Of a stretch of 64,000 nucleotides of DNA, positions 1 through 12,795 are shown piece after piece. Numbering within the stretch: position 1 is the stretch's first letter; each line of letters opens with the position of its first letter. The stretch spans positions 9,169,725 through 9,233,724 of the forward strand of contig CM034129.1 in NCBI GenBank assembly GCA_019914995.1. The letters run 5' to 3'. Source of the DNA: Acanthochlamys bracteata (taxonomy: Eukaryota; Streptophyta; Magnoliopsida; Pandanales; Velloziaceae). The notes under the pieces are model-generated. The model was not told the DNA's origin. It searched no databases and saw only the letters and a list, made by a program, of their open reading frames with translations. The position numbers and the translations under genes were made by a program.

Positions 1-283
1 ATATTCGTAACTGAGTTTCGTAAAAGTGAAAAATAAAAAATAGAGTTTATTGAAAAATAAAGTAGAAGTGGAGTTCAGTATTTGTGTTTCAATAGGTTTT
101 GAAAGTGTGTTGAAAATTAAAAAATATAGTTGTATTAGAAAGTGTACAAATAAGAAAGTTAAAATTAAAGTTCCGCATATGGAAGTGAAGTTCTGAGTTA
201 TTTATGTAATTAAAATATGTGAACTGTTCGGAACTTAAAATCTGACAGAAAAAAATAGAGTTACGTGCATTTAAAACACGCTC
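1..283. mobile_element. MITE family A, copy 1 (cut by window edge)
   Basis: Non-coding AT-rich element that matches the complete copy at 41944-42239 almost base for base. It ends in an inverted-repeat terminus (ATTTAAAACACGCTC) followed by TTA. A 3-bp TTA/TAA target duplication is the mark of PIF/Harbinger (Tourist-like) MITEs. The left terminus lies outside the window. Confidence 0.75.
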
Positions 284-2066
284 TTAGCGAAACTCGCCAG
301 CTGGTAATTGCTTTCTAGTACTCGAAAAATTAACCTGAAACTTGATTAATAATGTACGTAATTAGTTAAGTACTTGGAGATTATGATCATAGTACGGGAC
401 GTTTGGGATTGATTTTCTCAAATGCTATTTTTTAATTTCTTATTTTATATTTTTTAATATATATTTTATAACTATATAAAAATTTAGAAAGTGTAAAAAA
501 TTTTACGTAATGAGATTTTTTTTTACATATTTTTATTATTTTTATGAAAGTAAAAAAATAAAATTTATTTTTTAAAAAGACAAAAATATTTTAATTAAAA
601 AAAACTCTACTTTTTATAAGGTATAATTTAAAAAAAAACGCTAATTAAGGTATCGACTCCAAAGCGAAAAATAGAAAATATATGGATTTTTCTCCACCAT
701 GACTCTCAATGTAATACCAACAAAATAGATGGAGCCCAAAAAAGAGGTACTCCAACTCTTGAGTCTTGAGTGCAATAACGGGAGCTTTGCTAATACCTTT
801 TTCCTTTTTTTAAAAAATTATATATTTTAAAATAAAATTTAAAATATTTTTAAAAACTTAATAAAATTTGAAATATAAATAAATTATATAATAGGTATAA
901 TTTTTATTTTTAATAAAATATTAAATTCATTTAAAAAAATTAAAATAAATTTCATTTAAAAAAATTTCTTCTTTTGAGCACAAACATCTACTTAAGATTT
1001 CTGTTTACTTGCATACCATTCTGTAAGATTTAAGAATTTGATTGGATAAAAGAAGTTTGAAAAATATTTTGATCTGTGTTTGGTAAAAAATATGTTGGAA
1101 AGATTCGTTTAAAAAATAAGAAAACAAAATGAAGAATAAAAAAGTTAATTCATTAATAGAAATTCTATAGATTATTTTGCCTGAATTCAATAATATTGGA
1201 AGAACTAGTGAGGTGAAGAAAAAAAAGCTGATACAATTTTAGAGTATTTTAAAAAAATATTTCTGAAATAGAATTCTTTTAAAATAGATATTATTTTTAT
1301 TTTTTTTAAAATAAGTTTTATTTTTTTATTTAAAAAAATATATAATAAAAAAATTTCACTATGTAAAATTTTTTAAAACTCTTTTAGATTTTAAATAAGT
1401 TTTCTAAATACTTTAAAATATATTAAAAAATATAAAATTAAAAATTAAAAAATTATTTTTAAAGTAAGTAACGCTAGATACCACCTTAAATAACTGTTGC
1501 TGAACAAGTTCCCGCTGGAGGATCAAACGCCCAACAAGGAAACTCGTCACTAGCTGCAGGACCTTGATATGGAGGCCGCTTCACGAGACAGGTAGTCCTG
1601 CACACTTACATAGTTATGTAGGACTAGGGCGCTATTTGACATATTATTAATTATTTTTTATTTCATATTTTTAATAGATTTTATAAAATTTAATTATTTT
1701 TTAAAATTTTAAAAAATATAAAAAAAAATCTTTCATTATTATAAGTTATATTAATATTAAAATAAAATATAAAATTTTTAAAAAAATTTATGAAATATAT
1801 TTTATTTAAATTTTTTTTTTTTTCAAAAGTACTTTAGCAGATTTGTGCCTACTTTTCCAGTTATGTAAGACTTCTTTACTATAGGAGTAATGTAGTGCAG
1901 TAGAATTAGAACTCTTGATTCAATTAAAACGCTTAAGCCAATAAAAATTAATGTACACACATAGTAGAGGCAACAAGAGAAATTCAATTTTATATTCACT
2001 ACATTAGTTTTACAGCTTTGTTCCCTTAAGTTTCTGTTTTCCCCGAGTCAATTCGTTTCAAAAAGC
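284..2066. other. AT-rich intergenic DNA with decayed family C repeats
   Basis: No gene is seen. Much of the block consists of AT-rich segments of family C (described at 54133-54380), recognisable near 410-635, 1235-1475 and 1640-1845, with a weaker piece at 800-965. The short sequence between them (about 1480-1640) is less AT-rich but has no open frame of note. Confidence 0.55.
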
Positions 2067-2705
2067 ATGGCAAACATGGGATTAAATTACCAGCCTCCTG
2101 CAGTAATAGAGAGGGACGGTGGAGACCAATTGAAGTTTTCGCCTCAGTTCAATAACAACGGCATCCAGCTACGTTTAGTAAACCAAATTCTTTGCAACCA
2201 AAAGAATTCGAGCAACATTAACAACGCTATCCTCGTCGGTAAACCTTCCCACGCATCAACAATAGTTGATCGTTTGAGGACATTGCCGGGGGAAACGTGC
2301 CTAATTCCGTTTCAAGAGCTAGAATCATCACCATTGACGGTGGCGATGCATCGATCAACACTGCCCAGAGGTTCATGTATGTTCTCAAGTTGGTGTCCAG
2401 TGAGGTTGCTATAATTAGCAATTTTCATCAAAGATATAGATGTAGTTTTCGAAGAACTCAAGCCTGTGTTAGAACATAACAAAGTACGAATTATCGGTGT
2501 AATGCCGTTGGAAGATGACTGGAAAATAATAATGTCGATAAATCTTTCGAGCGAGTGTGTCGGGAATTCTTGCAACTTGAACGTGGACTACTTAGCGAAT
2601 GAGCTTGCTAGAATTGGTGAGTGGCTGGCCACCATAGCTGAGATTGGTAAGGAAGTGCTTCGTTGCAGTGGAATAAGGCAAAGCAGAGCAGCATGGCATT
2701 ACTAA
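2067..2705 (+). pseudogene. Remnant of a short gene, possibly SMXL/Clp-like ATPase-domain fragment
   Basis: Coding-like sequence spread over two frames. The first piece (2067-2414) starts with Met and holds NNAILVGKPSHAS, which resembles the (K)NNPVLVGEPG segment before the P-loop in Clp/SMXL ATPase domains. Next comes ARIITIDGGD in another frame, then EHNKVRIIGVMPLEDDW and YLANELARIGEW back in the first frame. Switching frame twice would be needed to read through, and no splice sites explain it, so a decayed gene is the simplest reading. The SMXL/Clp link rests on a few short motifs and is weak. It could equally be a fragment of an unrecognised lineage-specific gene. The final stop is at 2703-2705. 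GC content is clearly higher than in the flanks, which supports a former coding role. Confidence 0.35.
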
Positions 2706-4049
2706 AGTTAGCTAGCTATAGTTAGATCGTTAAGGTATCTCTAGAAGTTTGAGTAATGTTGTAGTGATTGAGATATAAGAAAAAAAATAATTTAGGAAGA
2801 AAAGAAGAAACTGATAAGAAGAATTGGACTCTCACAATTCTTCGAAACTCAGCATCTATTCAAGAAGCTACTAGTTTCATTCACCCTACTGAGGATTTGT
2901 TTCAATTGTGTAAAGTGACTTTCACAAAAATAAAATTAATTAAAAATATGAATTATTTTTTAAAATAAAATTTAGTTGAAATAAAATTTGATGTGAAAGT
3001 AAAATTTGATATTAAAATACGCTCTAATAATGCCAGCAAGCAGCAAACAAATTTTTTTACATACAATTGTCATTACTTTTAATTTTTCTAATTTAAAGTT
3101 TCCTTTGTAAATGTGCTACTACATATGCTTTTCAATTTCAGAGAATATGCTTCAGTCCAAGAGAGACTTGACTACTGCATGCCATAAGAAAATTTTTGTA
3201 CTTCTCAAATCTTTGTAATCGGATCTATAGTCATTCTAAAAATGGTTCTACATTGTTAAATATGTTTAGATAAGAGAATAGTTACCCGGGAAGAAAAGTT
3301 CATATGTTTTTTAATATGTTTGGAACCCTATTAGGGGTACCTTTAAAAACATATTTAAAAACTGCAAGTTTTCTAAAATAATAATATTTTAAAAATATTA
3401 TAAATAAAATAAATAATAATAAAATTATATAATATATAATCTTTTTGTATTTTAAAGTTTTTTATAAATATTATAAAATTTTTAGTAAACATATTAAATA
3501 AAAAATTAAAATAAATATACCGCCGAAGGACCGATTCTCCTCACCAGCAGCAAGTACATCTTTTTTTCCTTATAAATGCAAGTTCTTAATTTCTTTTTTC
3601 ATTTTGTTTTCTTACTCAAGTGTGCCACACTGCAACTGCATATGCTTTAAAATTTTGGACGAATATGCTCATTAAGAAAATAACAAAAGAAAAGAATATG
3701 CTCACAACCAGCACGGGTTGTCCCCGACAAGGCAACAAGACAACAACTGCGGTGCTGCCTAAGACTGTAGAACATATTTATCTACCATATGAACATTCTT
3801 TTTTAAAAAATTTACTTCTAATTTATTTTTAAAATAATATAAATATAAAAAATTAAACAAAATTTTTTCCATCACAATTTATTTTTTAAGTTTAAATTTT
3901 TAAAATTAAAAATTTTACTTCAAATTCACTTTAAATACAAATTAAAAACAAAACTCATTTTTTTATTAAACTTCTCTTAAAACTTCGAATTTATCTGTTA
4001 CAAACAAATTTATTAGAAAAAGTCAGTTCGCTAAGTAAACACGCGCTAA
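2706..4049. other. Intergenic, repeat-derived
   Basis: No gene is seen. Family C-like AT-rich sequence lies at about 3330-3520. The stretch 3800-4046 is AT-rich and ends in TAAACACGCGC, the same terminus as the neighbouring family B element, so a second, eroded copy may abut it head to tail. Confidence 0.5.
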
Positions 4050-4288
4050 GGGAGTGTTTACTTACCCTCCAAATTCAATTTTTTAAATTCATTTTCAATA
4101 AAAAATAATTTAAAAAATTAAGTAAATTATATCTATTAAAAAATTTATTTGTTAAAATTTAATTTTAAAATTTACTTATCATATGAAATAATTGTGAGAT
4201 ATTATTTTTTATTAAATATTTTTAATTTTAGTTTTATTTTTTAAATTCACTTTCGAAAAAAATAAATTTATCATAAATAAACACGCGC
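4050..4288. mobile_element. MITE family B, copy 1
   Basis: A 239-bp AT-rich element with termini GGGAGTGTTTACTTA and, inverted, GCGCGTGTTTATTTA. TAA lies before it and TGA (probably a mutated TAA) after it. The inside matches the copy at 46738-46967 closely (CCCTCCAAA near one end, then AATAATTTAAAAAATTAA). The terminal layout and 3-bp duplication fit a Tourist-like (PIF/Harbinger) MITE. Confidence 0.7.
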
Positions 4289-4966
4289 TGAATATCTGAA
4301 AATCAGTCTCTGACAAGATCCTCGGTCACTTGCAATTCAATAGTAATGAATCAGTGCGAGTCCCTCAATCATTCACAACCCTGTTGTATTCATTGCAACA
4401 GTTCAAGCTGTCTCCGGGAGAGTGATCACAGGATTCAAAAAAAAGCTCTCTGGTTTCTTTTGCTATTTCAAAACAAGTTCTGGACACTCAAATGTTGCTA
4501 TTATCAAAAAATTTAAAAACCCTTGGATACATTTCAGTGTTGCACAAGTTCTTCTCAAAAGTGAAGAAAACAGAGCAACAACTACATCATGAACTTGCCT
4601 TCAAAATTTCAAACAAATAACAACCACATTACATTCAATTCCGCAGAGTTATACAGTCAATTCACATCACAATCTATCTAATCTTTAAACAAAAAACAAA
4701 GACATTTAATAATTACAAATGTTGGATTAGATTGCATTTCGTTTCATTTTACACTACAATCATATATGAGCAGGTCTTGAAATCAAACATTAATGTCCCC
4801 ATTTCTTCTTATACATACATAGCAGTTTCTTACAGGAAACTAAGCTCAATTTCACATCTAAAACTATCAATTTAGCTCAATCAATTGCATCATTCTTTCA
4901 ATCCAACCATCTAAAAAACTAGTTCAAACCTTTTTTTAACTACTTCAGTACCAGTCAGTACTTCAA
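4289..4966. other. Region downstream of the ERF gene
   Basis: No gene is seen. The sequence is less AT-rich than the flanking repeats, and its distal half probably includes the 3' UTR of the minus-strand ERF gene that stops at 4967. Confidence 0.4.
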
Positions 4967-5731
4967 TCATGCCTCAATCTTGACTGCCGGCAGAGACAGC
5001 GGCACAGCTCTCGGCACATCGGCAGCAGTGGAACCGAAATTAGCAACGGCCGGTGGAGGAGCCAGAGCTCTAACAGCAGAAGCAGCAGCAGTGGAACCAA
5101 AATTAGCGACAGCATGGGGAGTAGGCAGAGCACCTGTAGCAGCAGCACTGGCGGAGGAATCGAAATTAGCAATGGCAGGTGGAGTTTTCTGCAGAATAGG
5201 GGCGGTGGAATCGAAGTTGGTGACGGCATTAGGGCCACGGATACGAATTGCAGCGGAATCATAAGCCATGGCGGCTTCCTCTGCTGTATCAAACGTTCCA
5301 AGCCAAACCCTAGTCCGCTTCACCAGGTCTCGTATTTCCGCAGCATACTTCCCCCATGGCCGCCTACGAACTCCGCGAAACCTCACCTCTCCGCTATCGC
5401 TGCTTCCACCGCTCTCCGCCGCCTTCCTCTTCCTCCCCCGCTGCACTAATTCCCCTTTCGATTCCTTCGGGCGAGGAACGAAACTGATAACACGAACGCA
5501 GCGGCGACCGCGGTGGAAATCGTCTTCGTCGCCCGAGGAATCGGTAGCGTCATCGTCAGTATAAAAAATTCTCACGGTTTTCAAAGCAGACTGAGGGATT
5601 TGGTGGTGATCGCCGGCGGCGGCGTTGGCGGGGAGGTTGATGTCGAGATGCTTAGAAACAACGCTGACGTGCTCCTTCGCCGCTGCCGCCGCCGGCGAAA
5701 TTTTCTTTTCCGTCGTTAGTTCTGAAGCCAT
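4967..5731 (-). CDS. CRF-like AP2/ERF transcription factor (group VI), 254 aa
   Basis: Intronless gene for a nuclear DNA-binding regulator. Residues about 51-71 ([15 protein letters not shown]) match the CRF domain of cytokinin response factors and their group VI relatives. Residues 116-173 are one AP2/ERF domain with the diagnostic [35 protein letters not shown] and GPNAVTNF, predicted to bind GCC-box or related DNA. KRGRKR-type basic runs at 98-103 are a likely nuclear signal. The tail is odd: the last AP2 motif (VTNFDSTA) recurs as [16 protein letters not shown] and VANFGSTA with NF at 172, 189, 210 and 231, separated by Ala/Pro linkers. No SP(T/S)xVL motif typical of true CRFs is visible, so a CRF-like group VI-L member (ERF118/119 type) is possible. 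The start is the first Met, close to the CRF domain as in the family. Family call is firm; the exact orthologue is not. Confidence 0.9.
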   Translation of the reverse strand: MASELTTEKKISPAAAAAKEHVSVVSKHLDINLPANAAAGDHHQIPQSALKTVRIFYTDDDATDSSGDEDDFHRGRRCVRVISFVPRPKESKGELVQRGRKRKAAESGGSSDSGEVRFRGVRRRPWGKYAAEIRDLVKRTRVWLGTFDTAEEAAMAYDSAAIRIRGPNAVTNFDSTAPILQKTPPAIANFDSSASAAATGALPTPHAVANFGSTAAASAVRALAPPPAVANFGSTAADVPRAVPLSLPAVKIEA

Positions 5732-5876
5732 AGAGATTTTTCTTCGGGCTGTTTTGTTTCTGTCGATGAGAATTGATTCTGATGTGAGAAAGAAAGAAAC
5801 CCGCAGCTGGGTTTTTGTTTGTCCTTAAAATTTTTAACTTGGGAACCACAACAAAACAAAAAGGAAAAGAAAACAA

Positions 5877-8800
5877 AGATTATTTTAAATAACTTAGTGG
5901 TAATTTATTTCATTAGAGAGACATAATGCTAATGAGTAAATGACAACGCTAATGAAAATGGGCACTTCGTTTTCATTTTCAAGAAGAGAATTTGACTTTC
6001 AAACCATTGTTGTATATAGCAGGAACTAGATAGATAAATTTTGGTAACTAGCAACGACGTTAACCGACGTTTCAGATTAATAGAAAAATCATTATACATT
6101 TTTTCGTAAGAGTAGTTATAGGTCTTGTCATTTTAATTTCCAATATGTAAAAGTTTATAAACAACCTCACTAAGAAACCGTACAAAAAATATTTTTACCA
6201 AAATCACTTTCAATTTTCAACTTATTTTTGATAAACTTAAGTCTAAAAAATTAAAATTAATATTCCCTTCAGAATTGCAAAGAGAATAAAAGCATCTATC
6301 AGAGTATCAGGCATCTTTTATAAACTTACTTAGAGCTCATTTGACAATATTTATTTTCTCTTTTTAATTTTAAGTTTTCATCTTGTGTTTTCTAATAAAT
6401 TTGTTAAAATATTCTACAAAAACTTTTTAAAAAATATAAAAAAATTCTATATTATAAAATCTTATTTATTTATTGAAAATAAAAAATAAAATTTATTTTT
6501 TAAAAAAGTTTAAAATATCATTCATTTAAAAAAAAACTTATTTTCAAAAGCATAAACATACTCTTATCCTTACATCCTGTAGAGCATACTGTTTTGTCTT
6601 TTCTTTGTTGGTTATTTATTATATTTTATTCAATCTAACTTTTCTTGAATTACTAATTTTCAGTCGGTAGTAATTCATCTGGTAGGTAAAGATCTGATAC
6701 TTTGGATTCGCAGTATACTGTCTTTAACGAGATCATTAGCATCATAGAAGTCAGATTTGTGGAGAAGGGTAAACTGCGATACTTTCATTCTGAATGCTGC
6801 TCTTTGTGAGCCAATTGATCTGAAGGTCAAAATGCTGCCTGTAACAGGTAAGAAGCTTGAATCAGTAATTCACAGGCTTAATATAGCATATTCAAAATTC
6901 AATTTTGTTTAACTTCTTCAATATGGCTATACAAACATGTTATCGTATGCTCTATGCAGTAGAAAATGATTGTACAGGAAGAACAATGCATCAGTTATAA
7001 GGTAACACTTCAATCAACACATGCACAACATAATTTGCAAGTAACGTTGAATTGCAGAACAAGATTGACGGCAGACACTGCTTGAGGCATCAGAAGAATC
7101 AATCCTACAGATGTTCAACAACGCGTCGAAGATACTCATATGTGGCTAAAAACATCAAGAATCTACAACGAAGAAGATTCACTTACTTCCTATCCATTTT
7201 GTGCACTGACCTATGATCATGTTATCTAGAAATCTTTGCGCTATGTAGTTACAGAGCCTCGGAACCTGCTTTTCTCATCAAATACAACTTCTCATGGAGA
7301 AGAGAGATACAACTATTTCAGGCTGTGAAATCAAAACAAACTTGGAATCACAAAAATGCTTTGATTGAACAGGGGATCGTTCAGCCAAGTTGAAAGTTCT
7401 CGGAAGCCAATACTCATTCAAAGTTCTAGAGGCTTACTAACATGTAAGAGTAGAATCAGAGAATACATCACAGATCCCATCAGTGATCTTACAAGTGAAG
7501 AGGAACTAAAACTGGAAACCTGAGTGCAAAATGAGTGAGAGCAAACGCTCAAATAGAACTATTTCATTAACTGTTAGCCAAGTACTACAAGTTAAAGTAC
7601 TTAGTTAAAACAAACATGTGGCTAGATTGAAGTCTAGAGAACTCAGATTTGGAGAAAAAAAAGGAAAAACAAAGTATTCATGAAACTGAAAAAGAAAATA
7701 GTAAGTGTATGGGCATGAGCGGCCGAGAGAGATAGACCACAATTATGTGCTGTTGCGAGGATCCACAGCACACAGCAAATCCAAGACCTAGACAAGTATT
7801 CTTGCAGTTTGTAAATGTGTTTCTCACTACTTAAACAACAAACACAGTCACGCATACAGGTGTAGCCAACTTAAAAATGTAGATCACAACTTTTTCAAAT
7901 TTTTTTACCGTGCCAATACGATCCACTGGAAAAATTATATTGTTTAGATAGACATTCTGAATATCATATACATCTATATGAAGGTATCAATTCTAGATGC
8001 TTCCTGAAACATGTTTCTTAGAAGTTGACAATTTACCAAGTCAACTGTAACAACCTGGCACATCCATTTCACAAACTCAGAGAATCAGGACTAACATGTG
8101 AAGAATGTTTCATTTCCACAAGTACCCTTGGATAATTTACAACACAATGCTAGATTGTTTCCTATATCTCAGTCAGGTCAACTTGAAAGATTTACAGAGA
8201 AAAATGTGTCCTCCAAGTGAATGTATCGTCAAGGAGCTCACCTAAGCACTGAACAAGTAGATGTACGAAAAGAAACTCAAATGCACGAAAAGCCCTCTCT
8301 TAGTTTACCTAGATTAGTTCTTCTTCCACCTTGTTTAATTTGTCTCTTGGATGATCTTGAGCTGTTATCCAACTTTCAGCATCTTGTTATCCCTAAGAGT
8401 TTACCTGAATAGAGTTTTTCCAGGAATTGTATTTCTTTTATGAAGTTCTGTATTTCATGAAGTTTTCCACAGAGTCCTAGAAAAATAACTCTAGAACATA
8501 AGTCTATATAGACTACAATAGAGAACAGAACCTCAATATGCCAATTGCTATAAATAAAGATAACATACACATACATATGAGTACACAATACAGAAATAAC
8601 TTATCACAACATTGATAAAGTAACCAAGTCCTATAATGAAAATTTGAGTTTTCCTACTAAACTAGCATAAAAGCATATACAGAGAAGTTACAATTTCTAA
8701 CACTACGTGCAAAATTTTGATATCTTCGATGAGTAAAATTTAATAGACTATAACTCAACGCATTGTAGGTTAGTTACGTGTAATTCGAAAAGTTTCATAT

Positions 8801-10816
8801 GCCTCTTGTAGCCAATGTGCTAAAATACAGCATGCTCTAGTAAATGCACTATCATGTCAGATAATGCCTTTTATGTATCAATCACCATATATTGCATGCA
8901 CTAATTTAATCATACTGTAATACAAGTTTCTAGTAAAGCGTCTTTTTCATTGTTTACTATTTTGTATTATACTGATAGTATTCACTACAAAAGAGACCCC
9001 CCGAATCATCCACCATATCAAGGATAGTGTCTCTACCACTATTGCTAACTGGTAAGAATTCACATATCAAACCCAATTCTAAGAACGCTAGCAATAGGAG
9101 TAGTAACATCCCTCAAACATTGCTTTAAGAACTTTTAGCTTGTTTACAGCTATATAACCTGGAAAGAACATTCCTTTCAGCATTTCAAAACATATGATAC
9201 AATCACAGGAAGAGACAACATAATCATAATCCTAATTTTTATTTCAAGTTTAAACACCATAAGTAATCAGATAGCAGTTTAAACAGTTGATTTAGACATA
9301 CAAGTCATGTCATGGAGCAATTGACTATTGAGCATAAGAATTCATTTATGGCTTGGAAAGTAACTTATCGAGGATCTACTAAATATTGTTATTTAAATTC
9401 TGAGCACTCCAGAGGAGAAGTTTTCAAGTCAATTATCATGTGATGAAAATGTGTTTCACTTGCCCTACACTCTACATGTTAGTGACTTCATATCCAAGAC
9501 TTCAATCTTACTGATAATACAAGTAAACCCACCTTTAGTCAAGCTAAACTTGGGGAATAAGCACCAAAATTTTTGTATCAGCAGCTGTACCACCTGCAAA
9601 CTGGAACAGTCAATGGTTGCCTTAAATAATAAAAATCCACCAATGAGTGGATCTCTAATTGCTTTAGAAAAGTAAAGAGCATTGTGAAGCTACCATTTCA
9701 TAAAATATCGCACTAGATGCATTTAATCACTTTTTCTCTTTACATATTGAAAAGGCAGGCTTTTCAGCTTTCCTTGTCAATCAGGACTTTCTTAAGACCC
9801 AAATCTCCAGCAAAGAGAAATACAGAAATTACCTACTTATCAGCAAAATTACCACTTTTACGAGTAATAATAGAACCAAACCAGAACCTATATGTTAAAG
9901 TCACTGCCATCTCAAACTTCATAACAGTAATGCAATAGTTAAACATGATCATCTAATAATAAAAGGAGAATAGGTAGAGCTGTGGAAAGCAGTACGTCTT
10001 ATTTCCCATTATACAAGTAATCTTCATGAGAGCTCTTGTTCATTTATCATCTGCTTCAATATCACATACAGGGTGCCACTTAGGCAATAGACGAAATACT
10101 GATGAGAGAAGTCAACACAATTACTATACAAGTTGACACAAAAGTATGTACTGCTTATACATAGCTGGTTACACAAAATCTCATTAAAATTTTCTACCCA
10201 TCATTCTCTTCTATATATCGTTTTTAACCTTCTACTAGAAAAGACCTGCATAATAATCATATGGGAGGTCATCTCATCACCTCCAGGACCACCACATGTT
10301 TTTGATTCATGACTTCACATCACAAAAGAAGCACGATTACGTTTTTAGCCCATTTAAAAACATCAATAAAATACAATTCATCTGTTGCTGATCCTATCAT
10401 GACTGGCAAACTTTAACAACTAAATAAAACACTAGCCTGCTTGCATGAAATATTCCATTCTAAGGGCAGATCCAAGCATGCAAGGATGTTGTAGAAGATT
10501 CACATATTCTGTGAGGAAAATACAATGGCACCAATCAGAACATCTAATCACTTAGCTAAAGCTTCTAACTATATAGGTGTATAGTGGATATAGAAGTGAA
10601 GAATGAATATATCCCTCGGCCAAATCAGTAAGAGGCTGCAAGTCTAAAGACGGCGATCCTTTTCATGAAGTAATAGTTCTTTGGTAAATGGAAATCCAGC
10701 ACACGCTTCACACTTGTTTCACTGGCTACATCAATTCTGTCTAGAGCAAGATATATCAAATAGGAACTTGCACTGCCCAAGGATTACAAACTCTAATGAG
10801 AATATCGAGCAAAAGC
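5877..10816. other. Long gene-free stretch between ERF and GONST3-like genes
   Basis: A family C copy lies at about 6330-6560. From about 6600 to 10700 the sequence is more balanced in composition, looks single-copy within this window, and holds no open frame that resembles a protein. On the + strand, splice-like signals frame a short segment: donor at 6848, acceptor before 6978, donor at 7002, acceptor before 7058. These could belong to a non-coding transcript. The part next to 10816 probably contains the 3' UTR of the transporter gene. Confidence 0.35.
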
Positions 10817-12235
10817 TTATCTCGTCTCTTGAGAGTTTACAGGATTTTTCTCATGGGTGCGCTCCATCTCCAAGAGACGCTGCTCTTCCTCATCACCAGA
10901 CTGGGGCTTAACTTCTACTACTGGAGCCTTAGGTTTAGTTGTTGACTGCTGGTACATAACTCCTCCAAACATGCAGAACAGCAGGCCAACTGTCCCAATA
11001 AATGTTGAATGCTTATCCCATATTACCAAATTGATTACCACTGTCAGTAGCTTGTTCACTATACCAAGCACTGTGAAACCAGTCGCAGAGATTGCTCGTC
11101 TGCAGGAAAACCCAAAGAAGGAAATTGCCAATCCAAACAAGCAAGACAAACCGACAGGCAAAACCACAGACATCGAGTGCCAGTCCGACTCAGCAGAAAT
11201 TTCGTGCTTGATCTTCTTCAACTCCCCCATAATAACCAATTCCAAAGGGAAAAGCAGAAGAGCTTCTAAGTTGTTGTACAGCACCAAGCCCCAGGTATTG
11301 AGCCCAATTGTCATCACAACATGCTTGATGTAAACAAAATCTATCGACATGCTTATCAGATAGGCGAGCGCCCAGGTATAAGCTGTGACAGTGAACTGGT
11401 AGTCAGTCATAACATAGATCACACTACCTCCAAAGATAGTAGCCAAAGAAAGCCATGTCTGAGCTGAAGGCCATGGTTGCTTCAAAAACATAGTTTCTCC
11501 AACTGCAACAAAAAGAGGGACAGCAGATCGAAATACAATGAATGTGTCCACATTAGCATGGAGCAGAAGTTCACTGTTGGTGAAGAGTGATAGGTAAAAA
11601 ATAATTGCAGCAGGTAAGAATCTCCATAATGTGTTTAATTCTAATGGATCATGCTCCACAATCTTAAACCAACCACATAGTAAAACACCAAAAGCACTAG
11701 TGAAATATTGCAAAGCTGTCAAGGCGCCAGGGTACGGGAACTTCATCACAGCCCACTTATTTATAATCGAGAGTAGCGAAGCTGAAAGGCAATACCCTGC
11801 TGCCACACCATAAACAGATACCTGCTGAATAATACTAGCAATACTGTCCTTCCAATTCGTTTTTGCTTCCGGCGACGACTCATTTGCTTTATAAGATTTG
11901 TTGTTACCTTGGATAACACTGCCATCAGAACTCTGCATAACACAAACCCATAATCAAATTAAGCTCTACCTTTCTTGCTGTTAATATAAACAACTGGCAA
12001 CTCCAACAACAAAACTTTCAGTATATAAATAAAATAAAAGAATCACAATGCACTCCAATTGAATAACCAAACCAATCTTCTAATCAAACGGAAATTTACA
12101 AACCTAGTTGTAACACTAACAGAATCGCAGACAATGAGCAACCAACAAACATGAAATAAAACAAACAGAAAATTAACGGAAATAATTCGAGAAAGATCGA
12201 GAAATTACCGAAAGAGAAGGGGCGGAGGTGGCCAT
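10817..12235 (-). CDS. GONST3/GGLT1-type Golgi GDP-sugar transporter, two exons, 380 aa
   Basis: Member of the NST/TPT transporter family of the Golgi membrane. Arabidopsis GONST3 (GGLT1) imports GDP-L-galactose for rhamnogalacturonan-II side chains. Nearly the whole protein matches that family from memory: YGVAAGYCLSASLLSIINKW, FPYPGALTALQYF, HANVDTFIVFRSAVP, IDFVYIKHVVMTIGLNTWG, GLAISFFGFSCRRAISATGF and the nucleotide-binding-type GIVNKLLTVVIN, with about ten hydrophobic spans and an acidic cytosolic tail. Exon 2 runs 11932-10817. The ATG at 11938 sits inside a perfect 3' splice site (ATGCAG before AGTTCTG), so it is probably intronic. A 27-nt exon at 12235-12209 (MATSAPSLS) ends at GTAATT and joins in frame, giving MATSAPSLS-SSDGSVIQG across a 276-nt intron. 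A CATAAATA box near 12323-12330 may be the TATA element. Family call is firm; the first exon is inferred. Confidence 0.88.
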
Positions 12236-12595
12236 GAGTGATCAGAAGACTTGGTGAGAATGAAATGAATGAGAGAGCGATGTGTGTCGTTTGGTAGTAT
12301 GATTGAGAGCGGAAGGGTTGTATTTATGGATCTAGAACAACGACGGTGGAAGGGAAAAAACGAAAGCGGGATCTCGCCGTTGTTCTTCACTACTTCGGAG
12401 AAATTAATGTGAACTGAGCATAATCACCGAAAAGAAAAAATTGGATTAACCTAATTAATAACTAGTTAATAAATTGTTAATTAAGAGAATTCTTTTCTTT
12501 CATTAATCATAAATAATTGGGAATTGTTATGTAAATATATAAACAAACTACGTCAAAATAATGAGTGAAGCAACTTGAGTTTTATATCTCATTAA
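12236..12595. other. Transporter gene promoter region
   Basis: Likely 5' UTR and promoter of the minus-strand GONST3-like gene. The part next to the start is C/T-rich on the coding strand, as is usual for plant leaders. No further feature is seen. Confidence 0.4.
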
Positions 12596-12792
12596 GGGTG
12601 TGTTTTTTTGCACCAAGAAGTCACTTCTTTTCTATTAAGAAGTCACCTCTAACTCACTTTTTATTACAAAAAGAATATAAAAATCACTTTCAACACATTT
12701 TTCAATACAAAAATAACACATCACTTCTAATAATACTATTTTTAATAACTCACTTCCAAAGAACTCACTTCCAAAACTAAAAGAACACACCC
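12596..12792. mobile_element. Tourist-like MITE, 197 bp
   Basis: Termini GGGTGTGTT and AACACACCC are perfect inverted repeats, and TAA flanks both sides (12593-12595 and 12793-12795). The inside is non-coding with repeated AACTCACTT-like words. Its termini resemble family A but the interior differs, so it is a separate family of the same PIF/Harbinger type. Confidence 0.82.
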
Positions 12793-12795
12793 TAA

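Noticed and set aside
4980-5720. Several + strand open frames opposite the ERF gene
   Set aside because: Produced by the GC-rich coding sequence of the ERF; their translations are low-complexity antisense sequence.
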